DNA of 22,684 nt from positions 1 through 22,684 of the IMG/VR virus record IMGVR_UViG_3300037278_000678. One strand, 5' to 3'. The notes under the pieces were generated by a model, which saw only the letters and a program-made list of their open reading frames with translations, was not told the DNA's origin and made no database searches. Origin of the DNA: a virus. A program made the position numbers and the translations under genes. Positions 1-7,025 of this stretch are shown here, piece by piece; position 1 is the stretch's first letter, and each line of letters opens with the position of its first letter.

Positions 1-1988
1 TTGACGATGTAAGAGCCGATCATCCTCTTTGAAAACTTCTCGGCCTCGAATGGAGAGCTTGATCGGTACTGCTCAACTTGAACAGGCATTCCCTCGAATA
101 TGACCCTCTTGTAGACGATGTAATTGTTTTCGTCCTTCTTGCCTTCTACTGGCCGTTGTCGCCGCTCTTCGAACTCACCTTCATGGCCGCAGTAAAGAGC
201 GATTATAAATGCCATCACAATATCGTCATGGGCACCTTCTCCCTCCGCGCCATCCTCAGTGAAGTCTCTCAACTCATCGATCAAATACTTGTTACGGATG
301 AGCACCTGATTGTCGAGCATCATCTTCGACATGTGCGCTATCAGAGTCCGCTTAGATTTGTAGTCGGTCCACCATCCAACGATGTCAGTCATGAAGTGCT
401 TGAGGCGGTCCATGCGCTTGAACCGATAAATGTTTTCGTATTCGTAGTCACGCATCAGACGAGTGTTGGTTGCCATGCCAAAGGAATTGACTTCGACAGC
501 CGCAAGAGCTTCGTTGTAGTACCAGCAAAGAGCAAGCACAATGTCTGTAAGGTTGTACGGGTCCATGTACCCATGCCAACTTGCAACCTGTTCATCGAGT
601 TGATGGCCGTCACCGATCTTGATTACTTCACAGCAGGAATAATCCGCACCTTTCTGCCCTAAAGCAACATCGGCGGATACGACGTATCTAGCCCCTGGAA
701 TCCGCTTCTCCCACATGTGCAAGCGGTTTTCGTTCTCCGGGTATGACGCCTTTTTAACAAGTCCAAGCAATTCCCCTTTATCGTCACGCGGATTTATTTC
801 CGTCATGTGGAGATGCGGCAACCACTGAGTAAAATCAAAACTGATTTCTCCAATCCATCTTGGTTCTTCAGTCAATTTGCTGTAGCGGTTGATGACCCCT
901 CTAGGAATTGCGGAGATGATTGCGTTTTGGAATGACACTTCAGCGGTGACCGGATACTCTTGGTCGAAAATCATATCGTCGCCGTCAGTGGCGATGAATT
1001 CCTCCTTCGTCTTTCGCATCCAGTTGATCGTTTCATTCGATATAGTGATGCCATCTTTCTTCTTTATCTGCTCAACCATATCTTTCTCTTCGAGAGTCAG
1101 TGTAAATGCTTCTCCCTTTGGGATTGGTAGTGAGTAGGTCTTCGGTCTCCGATAGAACGGAATGAAGATCGGATGCCAATCAACCGATCCAGCCTCTGCG
1201 CGTCTCCACAGGTTATGCCACGCATCGTTACGTCCATTGGCTGTTGATCCCATGACGTAGAATCCGTCTTTAGCAAGAAAGGTACGAATGAGCGACTTTG
1301 AAAGCTGTGACGAATCCTTCCAGTGAGCCAACTCGTCCAGCATCGCGCATCGAAAACCCTTACCTCGACCAACACCTGAAGGTCTGTTGGCATTGTCTGC
1401 GTACACCCAGTTCTTCAATCCTGGGCGGCTTGTTCTTAAATTTTCATCTGGCTCGTCAAAGCAGTACACCTTTCCATTCTCGTGCTTCATGACTCTTGGC
1501 TGCATCCACCACGGCAGGAATGAGAAAGCGGACTCGTACATCTCCATGTTGTACTTTGCGCCGTCTTCATCCTGAGACACAAAAACTGTGTTGGTGTGCT
1601 TATACCGAATTACTGTCTTGTGAAGGAACTCGCCAACCATATAGGTCGTGTATCCCATGCGGCGAGCTTTATCGACAATTGCACGAACACGCCCATACTT
1701 CTTCTCCAGTTTTCTCAATTCATCATGGAGAATTTCTTGGCTGTCAAAAAATGGGTAGAGACCTTGGAAGCCTTTGTCTTCAGTTCGGACGGCGTAGTAG
1801 TTAGAGAGAAAATATCGAGTGTCAATCAGGGAGTGGTAGCATTCACCATCGATCCATTCATTATCGGCAGAGGAAAGCGAGGCTCGGGCTTCATCATCCC
1901 CTATGTTGCCGGCCCGGTACTTCTGCCGGTGCATGTCGAGGATTTCTATGATCTCTCCAAGGTACTTGTTCGCCCGAATGATCGACAT
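1..1988 (-). CDS. terL: Terminase large subunit (TerL), C-terminus cut by window edge
   Basis: This is the packaging motor ATPase and nuclease that cuts concatemeric phage DNA and pumps it into the prohead. The frame stays open for 662 codons from an ATG at 1988 to the window edge, so the C-terminus is missing. The ATPase domain shows a Walker A-like segment KARRMGYTT (residues 107-115), Walker B with catalytic acid MLDEL (216-220) and a coupling motif GSTANG (247-252). The RNase H-like nuclease shows VVSADVALG (Asp440), an acidic AAVEVNSFG strand (Glu499) and GAHDDIVMA (Asp588/Asp589), as in T4 gp17-type terminases. The start follows the stop of the SprT-like gene by one base, so translation is probably coupled. 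The motif order is full and nothing looks broken. Assignment is by motif reading only. Confidence 0.93.
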   Translation of the reverse strand, partial: MSIIRANKYLGEIIEILDMHRQKYRAGNIGDDEARASLSSADNEWIDGECYHSLIDTRYFLSNYYAVRTEDKGFQGLYPFFDSQEILHDELRKLEKKYGRVRAIVDKARRMGYTTYMVGEFLHKTVIRYKHTNTVFVSQDEDGAKYNMEMYESAFSFLPWWMQPRVMKHENGKVYCFDEPDENLRTSRPGLKNWVYADNANRPSGVGRGKGFRCAMLDELAHWKDSSQLSKSLIRTFLAKDGFYVMGSTANGRNDAWHNLWRRAEAGSVDWHPIFIPFYRRPKTYSLPIPKGEAFTLTLEEKDMVEQIKKKDGITISNETINWMRKTKEEFIATDGDDMIFDQEYPVTAEVSFQNAIISAIPRGVINRYSKLTEEPRWIGEISFDFTQWLPHLHMTEINPRDDKGELLGLVKKASYPENENRLHMWEKRIPGARYVVSADVALGQKGADYSCCEVIKIGDGHQLDEQVASWHGYMDPYNLTDIVLALCWYYNEALAAVEVNSFGMATNTRLMRDYEYENIYRFKRMDRLKHFMTDIVGWWTDYKSKRTLIAHMSKMMLDNQVLIRNKYLIDELRDFTEDGAEGEGAHDDIVMAFIIALYCGHEGEFEERRQRPVEGKKDENNYIVYKRVIFEGMPVQVEQYRSSSPFEAEKFSKRMIGSYIV

Positions 1989-1989
1989 A

Positions 1990-2421
1990 CTAGAGCCACC
2001 CGTCGAAAGCGCCAGCGTTCATCAATCGTCGCATTTCTTTTTTCCAGTTTTTTCCTTCCCCCATGCTGCGACCGAATTTGCTATTCACTTTCATGTGGGC
2101 CATTTCATGAAGTAGGGACAGTCTGGTTTCATTGACATTGAGGTCATCCGGCAAGAGTATTGCCTTTGGGCACGGATGCCCTGCAACCTTACCCCCATAG
2201 CAGCAGAGTCCGTCTACGTCGTCATAGCCGCCAAGTCGGGTTATTTCACGCCTCGGAAGAAACATGAGCAATACTTCTTCAGTTGGAGGAATGGTGTTTC
2301 CAAAATGCCTATTGCGAAGGACTCGATAGTCCCGCATCAAGTCGATGATTCGCAACTCTGCGATGGTTGGAGTCACCATCTTGATGCGTTCTACTTCCGA
2401 CTTGGAGAGTTTGGATACCAC
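1990..2421 (-). CDS. SprT-like zinc metallopeptidase
   Basis: A 143-residue protein with a zinc-protease signature LLHEMAHMKV: His105, Glu106 and His109 form HExxH. The C-terminal half, with GKNWKKEMRRL near 123-133, matches the SprT/Spartan-like fold seen in many phages. In most relatives the third zinc ligand is a His in an HGxxW context. Here that place reads GEGKNW, so Glu122 may replace it. The C-terminal zinc ribbon of cellular SprT is absent. Cellular relatives digest DNA-bound or crosslinked proteins; the phage role is unknown. The start is GTG, overlapping the stop of the upstream gene by one base, and the stop lies one base before the terminase start. This places a peptidase between the probable small terminase and TerL. 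Confidence 0.8.
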   Translation of the reverse strand: MVSKLSKSEVERIKMVTPTIAELRIIDLMRDYRVLRNRHFGNTIPPTEEVLLMFLPRREITRLGGYDDVDGLCCYGGKVAGHPCPKAILLPDDLNVNETRLSLLHEMAHMKVNSKFGRSMGEGKNWKKEMRRLMNAGAFDGWL

Positions 2422-3035
2422 TATTCTCCCTCTTCGTCTTCGCCGTCTTCATCGTCGCTGCTAGGAGGATCTTCATCGCGGTCCAGATACCCAGGCACAG
2501 CCGCTACTTCGGCAGGGAGCAAGTTCTCTTCTGCGGCCCTCTTTCTCAGCCGGTCCATCCTCTCTTCTGTGGTCTCCGCTGTGCTCAGATTGGCTACCTG
2601 ATTCGTCTGGTTCACGTTGATCTCCGCAATCGGCTGCTTTGGTTGCTTGGCGACAATAATGTCCTTTACGATGCGGCTGGCCTCAAGGCGCGTGGTCTTG
2701 TCGTCCTGCTTGACGATCTTCTTCTTCCCAGTGTTTGCGTCGTTGATCTCGACCAACTCAGTCGCCTCCAAGAGTCCGACCATGCTGTTTTCGAATGCCG
2801 GCATCACCCTGAGAATTGATTCGTTAAGACGAAGCTCAACTCTCCCAGATTCATTCTGCCTGTTGTAGCTTTCGATCTGGCGCACGGAATCCTTGACGGT
2901 CTCGACGCTCACGCTCTCAGACTTGGCGATAGCCTTCAACCTTTCAGGCTCGGTCCCGGTGAGCGCCTGGAACTTCACAAACCGCATCAAGTGACGCGGG
3001 TCGCGCATGTTGTGCTTAGAAAATGCAGTCGCCAT
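2421..3035 (-). CDS. Probable terminase small subunit-like DNA-binding protein
   Basis: A 204-residue protein. Residues about 30-54 (ERLKAIAKSESVSVETVKDS) read like a helix-turn-helix, the middle is helical and charged, and the last 15 or so residues are almost all Asp/Glu/Ser. An N-terminal helix-turn-helix, a central oligomerisation region and a charged tail fit small terminase subunits, which bind the packaging site and hand DNA to TerL. Position supports this: it lies two genes upstream of the large subunit. The ATG overlaps the preceding gene's TAA by one base (TAATG), and its own stop overlaps the GTG of the SprT-like gene. No diagnostic motif proves the function, and a general DNA-binding protein is the alternative. 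Confidence 0.5.
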   Translation of the reverse strand: MATAFSKHNMRDPRHLMRFVKFQALTGTEPERLKAIAKSESVSVETVKDSVRQIESYNRQNESGRVELRLNESILRVMPAFENSMVGLLEATELVEINDANTGKKKIVKQDDKTTRLEASRIVKDIIVAKQPKQPIAEINVNQTNQVANLSTAETTEERMDRLRKRAAEENLLPAEVAAVPGYLDRDEDPPSSDDEDGEDEEGE

Positions 3036-3541
3036 TACTTGCCCTCCGGTTCACCGCTCAAGTCAGCAAGCTCCTTGAGTCGCGCATGATCTGCTTCGCG
3101 GGTTGCGGCCTTCATCCTCTCCTGAGTTTCAAAGTCCGCAGCCTGGGTGTCTCTTTCTTGTTCGAGCACTTCCTCATCGGTCGCCGTCACGTCCACTTCT
3201 CGGGCAGATTCAGCGGGCGCATCCTCCTCCACAACTTTGATTGGGAACCTACCCAAATACGGGTCCGGCATTCTCGATCCGTACTGCTCCTGCTTGGGAA
3301 TGATCGACTCCGGTTCGTCTCCCGGAGTTGCAACCGGCGCCGACTGTGCGATCTGCCGAAGAATGGAAAGGTCTTCGCGGTAGGACCTCGCTATCTCTGT
3401 AGCGTCCTTTAGGGTACTGGTAAGGTCGTTGGCGACACTCATAATTCGCTTGGAGCCCGTCACAACCCAGCGCACGAATGTCCATACGCCGAGACAAGCG
3501 AAAAATCCACCGACAATACAGAGCCAGATTATGCCTGTCAT
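3035..3541 (-). CDS. Membrane-anchored protein with acidic coiled-coil-like tail
   Basis: A 168-residue protein with one strong N-terminal membrane segment (about residues 3-27, rich in Ile, Val, Phe and Trp), then a basic turn and a helical, charged region to the end. Residues 30-67 have heptad-like spacing and residues 105-165 are rich in Glu, Ala and Arg. An N-terminal anchor with an extra-membrane coiled coil is also seen in inner-membrane spanins and in many unassigned phage proteins, so I name no function. The ATG overlaps the stop of the zinc-ribbon gene as ATGA, and the TAA overlaps the next ATG. It therefore belongs to the same translationally coupled series as the packaging genes. 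Confidence 0.75.
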   Translation of the reverse strand: MTGIIWLCIVGGFFACLGVWTFVRWVVTGSKRIMSVANDLTSTLKDATEIARSYREDLSILRQIAQSAPVATPGDEPESIIPKQEQYGSRMPDPYLGRFPIKVVEEDAPAESAREVDVTATDEEVLEQERDTQAADFETQERMKAATREADHARLKELADLSGEPEGK

Positions 3542-3786
3542 TCCGCAATCCTCACTTCACTTCCGTCATCACGCAACGCAACTATCTGCGACGAAGAATC
3601 GGTCATTACTGTTGAGTGGACCTTGTAGTTGCATCCAGTTTCTTTGTTCTTGCAGACGTACTCCAGATGATCGACAACCTGTTTCTGTCCCCTGCGGCCC
3701 ATCACTACCTTCGGCTTCAAGACGGTTCCGCAACTATGACACACGAGATTGGCCGCGACTAACGGCGAAAGGTCCGGTATTGACAT
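3538..3786 (-). CDS. Small zinc-ribbon protein
   Basis: An 82-residue protein with two Cys pairs: CHSCG (Cys16, Cys19) and a second set at Cys45 and Cys52 (YVCKNKETGC), a typical zinc-ribbon spacing. The frame is open further upstream to 3888. I choose the ATG at 3786 because GAGGAG lies about seven bases before it, while the two earlier ATGs sit almost on top of that site. With this start the gene still overlaps the 3' end of peptide deformylase by 53 bases. Its stop overlaps the next start as ATGA. No function is recognised. Such ribbons bind nucleic acid or protein, and many in this window look similar. Confidence 0.75.
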   Translation of the reverse strand: MSIPDLSPLVAANLVCHSCGTVLKPKVVMGRRGQKQVVDHLEYVCKNKETGCNYKVHSTVMTDSSSQIVALRDDGSEVRIAE

Positions 3787-4348
3787 GCCCATTCTCCTCA
3801 TTCCTTCTTGTTTGTGCTCTGCGCATTGCTTTCCAATTGTGAAATCGTTCCAGAACCTCTTTCCTGCGCCGCTCTGGAACCCTGTCAACGAAAAATGTTC
3901 CCGTCAGATGATCGAGTTCATGTTGAACGATTCTCGCCACCGATCCCCTAAACGTCAACTTCTTTCGCTCGTATGGAGTTTCTGCTAGAGAAGCCTCAAC
4001 GTCGACGATTTCAAGCCGTGGCACCATGCACTCATTTCCCGAAGGCGGCAAACTTAAACAGCCCTCCGGTTCCTTAATCTCTTTTCCGTACAACCTAGTG
4101 ATCTCCGGGTTCACTAAACCAATGACTATTCCGTGACTCCTGCCGATCAATACGAATTGCTTGAAGCATCCTATCTGCGGAGCCGCCAATCCCAATCCAT
4201 CTGCCTTTCGCATCACTTCGATCATGTACTCGAATAATTTCGGAATCTCCGGCCACTCAGCCTCTTCGACAGGCTTCGCAAGGATGTTGTTCATCTCTGG
4301 CCCATAAATAGAGAGCCTAAAATTCCTCTGAAAGTACATTTCCCTCAC
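3734..4348 (-). CDS. def: Peptide deformylase
   Basis: Removes the formyl group from the initiator Met of new proteins and needs a metal ion, usually Fe2+. All three family motifs are visible in order: GLGLAAPQIG (residues 51-60), EGCLSLP (95-101, metal ligand Cys97) and QHELDHLTG (142-150, His143, Glu144, His147). At 204 residues it is longer than most phage deformylases. The extra C-terminal 40 or so residues are basic, and the last part overlaps the next gene. The start is GTG at 4348, overlapping the preceding stop as GTGA; an ATG at 4339 behind GGTGAGG is an equally reasonable start. Phages use this enzyme probably to keep up with deformylation of their own proteins, as inferred for cyanophage enzymes. 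Confidence 0.93.
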   Translation of the reverse strand: MREMYFQRNFRLSIYGPEMNNILAKPVEEAEWPEIPKLFEYMIEVMRKADGLGLAAPQIGCFKQFVLIGRSHGIVIGLVNPEITRLYGKEIKEPEGCLSLPPSGNECMVPRLEIVDVEASLAETPYERKKLTFRGSVARIVQHELDHLTGTFFVDRVPERRRKEVLERFHNWKAMRRAQTRRNEENGHVNTGPFAVSRGQSRVS

Positions 4349-4812
4349 CTGGGTACAACAATACTCCCAGCAGCCCTCGACCGTTCGGCCTTGAACATGA
4401 TCTCAATTGCTTCAGGGATAGCCGAGTTGCCAATCAATTCAAGACGATCTGTGTCCGCCCTCAACCATTGAGGCATATACATCTTATGCGTAGTACACCG
4501 CGTCCCCCTGGCACACTCGCAACCAAGCCAAGTGTCAAGCCGCTCTCGCGCTTTCGCGGTCCAGTCAAAATGTTCGGGGTAGATTTGCGGCAGAAAATAA
4601 TCGGCGCAGAAGCATAGACCGTCAGACCTCAACCCAACGGCTCTGCCGGTCACTATCGGTCCAGCGTTGCTCGGAACCAAGACAATCATGTAGCCGACGT
4701 TTTTCCACGATGACGTGTCGGCTGCGGGTTGACTTTCTGGAACCGCAATTACTTCCGTGGTTGGCGATTCCTGCTTCTCTTTGCGCCGGTCAATTACCTC
4801 AAAATTCGACAA
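4345..4812 (-). CDS. Hypothetical phage protein with Cys/His cluster
   Basis: A 155-residue protein I do not recognise. The middle carries CFCADYFLP and then CECARGTRCTTH (about residues 98-109), a Cys/His cluster that could bind a metal. The N-terminal 35 residues look disordered (Glu, Pro, Ser, Thr). The start is TTG at 4812, supported by GAGGGGGAAG about nine bases upstream; no better ATG exists before the conserved-looking part. It overlaps the upstream gene by 14 bases and runs into the deformylase start with a four-base overlap, so it is probably co-translated with it. Confidence 0.7.
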   Translation of the reverse strand: MSNFEVIDRRKEKQESPTTEVIAVPESQPAADTSSWKNVGYMIVLVPSNAGPIVTGRAVGLRSDGLCFCADYFLPQIYPEHFDWTAKARERLDTWLGCECARGTRCTTHKMYMPQWLRADTDRLELIGNSAIPEAIEIMFKAERSRAAGSIVVPR

Positions 4813-4987
4813 TGTAATCTTCCCCCTCGCTGGTTATGGTTTCACCCGGCAGTAGGCAGTACGCGAACGCTACGCGGCTATCATTCTTCGCAACGATCTC
4901 TCGAAGGACTACGCATGATCCTTCTATCTCGACGTAGCCTTTAGCTACCGAACGCTTTCCCCCGTTCTTTATTTTCAGACTTGCCAT
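4799..4987 (-). CDS. Small hypothetical protein (62 aa)
   Basis: Not recognised. The protein is short, beta-strand-like (alternating Val, Ile, Tyr) and has no Cys cluster or membrane segment. The ATG at 4987 has AAGGAG six bases upstream, and that site overlaps the stop codon of the previous gene, which is why the start is secure. Its 3' end overlaps the following TTG-initiated gene by 14 bases. It belongs to the compact leftward series leading to the packaging genes. Confidence 0.7.
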   Translation of the reverse strand: MASLKIKNGGKRSVAKGYVEIEGSCVVLREIVAKNDSRVAFAYCLLPGETITSEGEDYIVEF

Positions 4988-4997
4988 TGCTCACTCC

Positions 4998-5285
4998 TTA
5001 GTTCGGCTTTGGTTTGTTTTGATCGATGGCATCCTTGATGTTCGACACCATCATTTGATTCTCTCCGGTTTTGAATCCCTCACGCGCCTGTTGCTCAAAA
5101 GCAATAGACGTTGTTTTTGATGCAACCTTTAGAACCCCAATCTGGAGCGCAAAGTCTATGAAGTTAACCTGCATCTCCAAACCCATAGGAGAATGCACGA
5201 TCACGATAATCGGACACCCCTCGCGCTCCTTCAAATGGTTCTGGACCGCCTGCATGAATCCTTCGTGGGTCATAGGGGACTCCAT
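4998..5285 (-). CDS. Hypothetical protein (95 aa)
   Basis: Not recognised. The N-terminal part (MTHEGFMQAVQNHLKERE) is helical and is followed by a hydrophobic strand (PIIVIVHSP). The C-terminal half is polar and ends in a Lys/Pro/Asn tail. There is no signal peptide. Its ATG overlaps the stop of the upstream gene by one base (TAATG) with only a weak site before it, so initiation probably depends on translation of the upstream gene. A second Met at residue 5 is a possible start. Confidence 0.7.
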   Translation of the reverse strand: MESPMTHEGFMQAVQNHLKEREGCPIIVIVHSPMGLEMQVNFIDFALQIGVLKVASKTTSIAFEQQAREGFKTGENQMMVSNIKDAIDQNKPKPN

Positions 5286-5539
5286 TAGTTCACCGCCGCT
5301 CTGTGTGTGATAATCGTTCGGTCCTGAGAGTAAATCTCAGTGATCTTTGGGTGGCAAGCGCAGTCACGCCCCAAGTTGTGAACCCCAAAGTTCAACCGCT
5401 GCGGGTCCGGCTCCTCTTTGAAGGGAACAATATGAGCCACGTTGTCGTAGCGAGGGTCTTCAGGATCGAAGTCTGTCGACGGAGTAATAATCTCCAATGC
5501 TCCGCTCTCCACGTTCTTGACTACGACCAGCCAGCGCAT
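5285..5539 (-). CDS. Hypothetical protein (84 aa)
   Basis: Not recognised. It begins MRWLVVVKNVESGALEI, strand-like, and ends with a short CACHPKITEIYS segment whose Cys/His could bind metal but is too small to call a ribbon. Both ends are coupled: the ATG overlaps the upstream TAA (TAATG), and the stop overlaps the next ATG in the same way. Compact series without gaps suggests a single message. Confidence 0.7.
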   Translation of the reverse strand: MRWLVVVKNVESGALEIITPSTDFDPEDPRYDNVAHIVPFKEEPDPQRLNFGVHNLGRDCACHPKITEIYSQDRTIITHRAAVN

Positions 5540-5859
5540 TACTTCTTTCCCTTCCCAAAGAATTCCGCGATCTTGGCTTCAATCGCCAGCACTCGCGGGT
5601 CGGCAGGGCGCCGCTTGATGCGGATCTCAAGATAGTACGTGTTCGGAATCTTGTCCGGGTTCGGGTTGTCGTTCTGGTGGAAGTCCCACTCAAACACCCC
5701 GGTATCCCACTCGTAGGTCGTTGAGCCCCACTGAACCTTCGACTGGTTCTGCTGAATCGGAAGCCGGAACGCCTGATGCAGCAGCGTCTTTAGTTCGGCC
5801 CACTCCTCAACCGTGACGTTCTCGTACTTTGTTACTTCGTTTGCGAATTTCTCTTTCAT
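5539..5859 (-). CDS. Hypothetical acidic protein (106 aa)
   Basis: Not recognised. The frame is open upstream to 6081, but I place the start at the ATG at 5859. AAGGAG precedes it by about ten bases, the ATG overlaps the upstream stop as ATGA, and the longer reading would cover the whole upstream gene. The protein has a helical N-terminus (MKEKFANEVTKYENVTVEEW) and a Trp/Tyr-rich central strand region (VQWGSTTYEWDTGVFEWDF), ending in a basic GKGKK. It could be a small structural or scaffold-type protein, but no family is evident. Confidence 0.7.
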   Translation of the reverse strand: MKEKFANEVTKYENVTVEEWAELKTLLHQAFRLPIQQNQSKVQWGSTTYEWDTGVFEWDFHQNDNPNPDKIPNTYYLEIRIKRRPADPRVLAIEAKIAEFFGKGKK

Positions 5860-6062
5860 GCTGTCTGTTCTCCTTCTTTGTTCTCTGGTGCGTGATTCTC
5901 GAACGGCAGAACCGGATTCTTTGCCGCTCGCTTTCCATGCCCTCGCGTCCACGGCCAGATGTAGCGGCCGGCGAACCAAATGCTCAATCCGGGGTTCAAA
6001 CTCTGCGGCTTTCCCCAATACACCCCGAACACCAAATCCTTTTGCGTCAGTCGGACTTTCAT
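5856..6062 (-). CDS. Small hypothetical protein (68 aa)
   Basis: Not recognised. The N-terminal half is strand-like with several Trp and Tyr residues, and the C-terminal half is basic and then acidic. The ATG at 6062 has GAGGGAG seven bases upstream, placed inside the last codons of the preceding gene, whose stop is three bases before the ATG. The stop overlaps the next ATG as ATGA. Confidence 0.65.
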   Translation of the reverse strand: MKVRLTQKDLVFGVYWGKPQSLNPGLSIWFAGRYIWPWTRGHGKRAAKNPVLPFENHAPENKEGEQTA

Positions 6063-6065
6063 GGA

Positions 6066-6251
6066 CTACTCCCTCTTCCATTGGTAGCCGCGAAGAACTA
6101 ACTCCTGAAGCGCTAAATACCTCGCCTCTGTTGGCGTTGGCATCGTGTCTTCGTTGTTGTCGAGAAGGATTTCCACCAACCGCTTGTCGCTCGGCGCCTT
6201 GCGCTTGATTGCCGCCCTCGCTTCATCCGTCAGTACGATTGTCTTTTTCAT
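6066..6251 (-). CDS. Small hypothetical protein (61 aa)
   Basis: Not recognised; helical and basic (MKKTIVLTDEARAAIKRKAP at the start), ending WKRE. The frame stays open to 6311, but the ATG at 6251 is chosen because GGAG lies six bases before it. That GGAG is the right arm of the dispersed palindrome TCCAAATTTTGGA (6258-6270), so the ribosome binding site of this gene is built from the repeat. The short helical, basic make-up could suit a regulator, but there is no clear helix-turn-helix. Confidence 0.65.
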   Translation of the reverse strand: MKKTIVLTDEARAAIKRKAPSDKRLVEILLDNNEDTMPTPTEARYLALQELVLRGYQWKRE

Positions 6252-6257
6252 CGCCAC

Positions 6258-6270
6258 TCCAAATTTTGGA
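6258..6270. repeat. Dispersed palindrome TCCAAATTTTGGA, copy 1
   Basis: First of five exact copies of a 13-base palindrome with a single central T. On the minus strand its right arm supplies the GGAG ribosome binding site of the gene starting at 6251. It could be an operator for a dimeric protein or a small mRNA hairpin over the ribosome binding site. Confidence 0.7.
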
Positions 6271-6291
6271 ATCCAAAACCGCTCAGTCGTC

Positions 6292-6498
6292 CTATCGCCG
6301 CGTGATGACATCCTTCAAAATTAAGGTCTTCGCCATCTCCAGCATCCCCAACCGCGTCGACAAAACCGATGTCGATCCGAGTGTGATGATGTCGCCGCCG
6401 GCTTCAGTCATAATCACAAGACACTCGACCGCATCGCCAACCTCTTCCATCGCCTTGACCAGCGTCTCTGTCGGAGTCCTCTTGATTACATCGCCCAT
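6292..6498 (-). CDS. Small hypothetical protein (68 aa)
   Basis: Not recognised. It has a helical N-terminus (MGDVIKRTPTETLVKAMEEV) and a central hydrophobic strand (CLVIMTEAGGDIITLGST), and ends in a basic helix. The ATG at 6498 is preceded by GGAAGGG at about six bases. The leader AGCGGTTTTTGGAAGGG is shared almost exactly with the next gene upstream, which points to a copied leader. No metal-binding or membrane motif. Confidence 0.65.
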   Translation of the reverse strand: MGDVIKRTPTETLVKAMEEVGDAVECLVIMTEAGGDIITLGSTSVLSTRLGMLEMAKTLILKDVITRR

Positions 6499-6518
6499 TC
6501 TTACCCTTCCAAAAACCG

Positions 6519-6725
6519 CTAGACTTTTCTCCATCGGTCCCTGCCGCCGACATATATATCGCGGACGCGCTCAACGTAAATCACTGCCTCCGGATTCATC
6601 CCCCGCGCTCGCTCAATGGCTTTGGCTTGGGTTGGGAGAATCGCGCTGGCCCGTTCCGAACCCGGCCTCCGTATCGCATACTCGCCGGTCCTTGTCTTCT
6701 CGATGTACAGTTCAGACTTTGCCAT
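6519..6725 (-). CDS. DUF2188-like small protein
   Basis: A 68-residue protein whose layout resembles DUF2188: a short strand (ELYIEKTRTGEYAIRRPGSE), a helix with alanines (PTQAKAIERARGMN), a strand (EAVIYVERV) and a final turn carrying Asp, Gly and Arg. DUF2188 proteins are common in bacteria and phages, with no firm function. The frame is open to 6788; the ATG at 6725 is chosen because GGAAGGGG stands seven bases before it, in the same leader as the downstream gene. The family call is from pattern memory, so it is moderate. Confidence 0.6.
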   Translation of the reverse strand: MAKSELYIEKTRTGEYAIRRPGSERASAILPTQAKAIERARGMNPEAVIYVERVRDIYVGGRDRWRKV

Positions 6726-6791
6726 TCGACCCCTTCCAAAAACCGCTCGAAAACCGCCAGCCCGCGCCAGCGGGCACCGTCGTGCCACGCA

Positions 6792-7025
6792 TTACACTAA
6801 CTCTTCAACTCGACTCACATTCGACAACGCAGCGAACTGAATCAACTTACCATCCTCCACGCGGAACAAATCCACATATTCTGTCCCGCACGACCAGAAG
6901 TGACACTGCCACTCCTCCGGTGCATTATTGTGAAATGTCACCTTCAACCTGATCGGTCTCACCGCTTCCGTATTCAATATCCCTCCAACCTTTCTGCCTA
7001 CATCCACATCATTGCACATCTTCAC
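6792..7025 (-). CDS. Hypothetical protein (77 aa), start uncertain
   Basis: Not recognised. The core RLKVTFHNNAPEEWQCHFWS and EYVDLFRVEDGKLIQFA reads as a small beta protein with several aromatic residues. Three starts compete: GTG at 7025, ATG at 7019, and a TTG at 6977 directly behind GGAGGG. The two upstream starts lack a clear ribosome binding site, so the shorter form (62 residues) is possible. This is the first gene of the leftward packaging series. The AT-rich stretch before it (7026-7110) probably holds its promoter. Confidence 0.55.
   Translation of the reverse strand: MKMCNDVDVGRKVGGILNTEAVRPIRLKVTFHNNAPEEWQCHFWSCGTEYVDLFRVEDGKLIQFAALSNVSRVEELV

Noticed and set aside
78-662. 194-codon open frame on the + strand over the terminase gene
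   Set aside because: The minus strand carries the complete set of terminase motifs here; the + strand frame is the antisense of it.
6209-6952. 247-codon open frame on the + strand
   Set aside because: It lies opposite four leftward genes with good ribosome binding sites, is rich in Ser, Pro, Arg and Thr, and has no site of its own. It is an antisense shadow.
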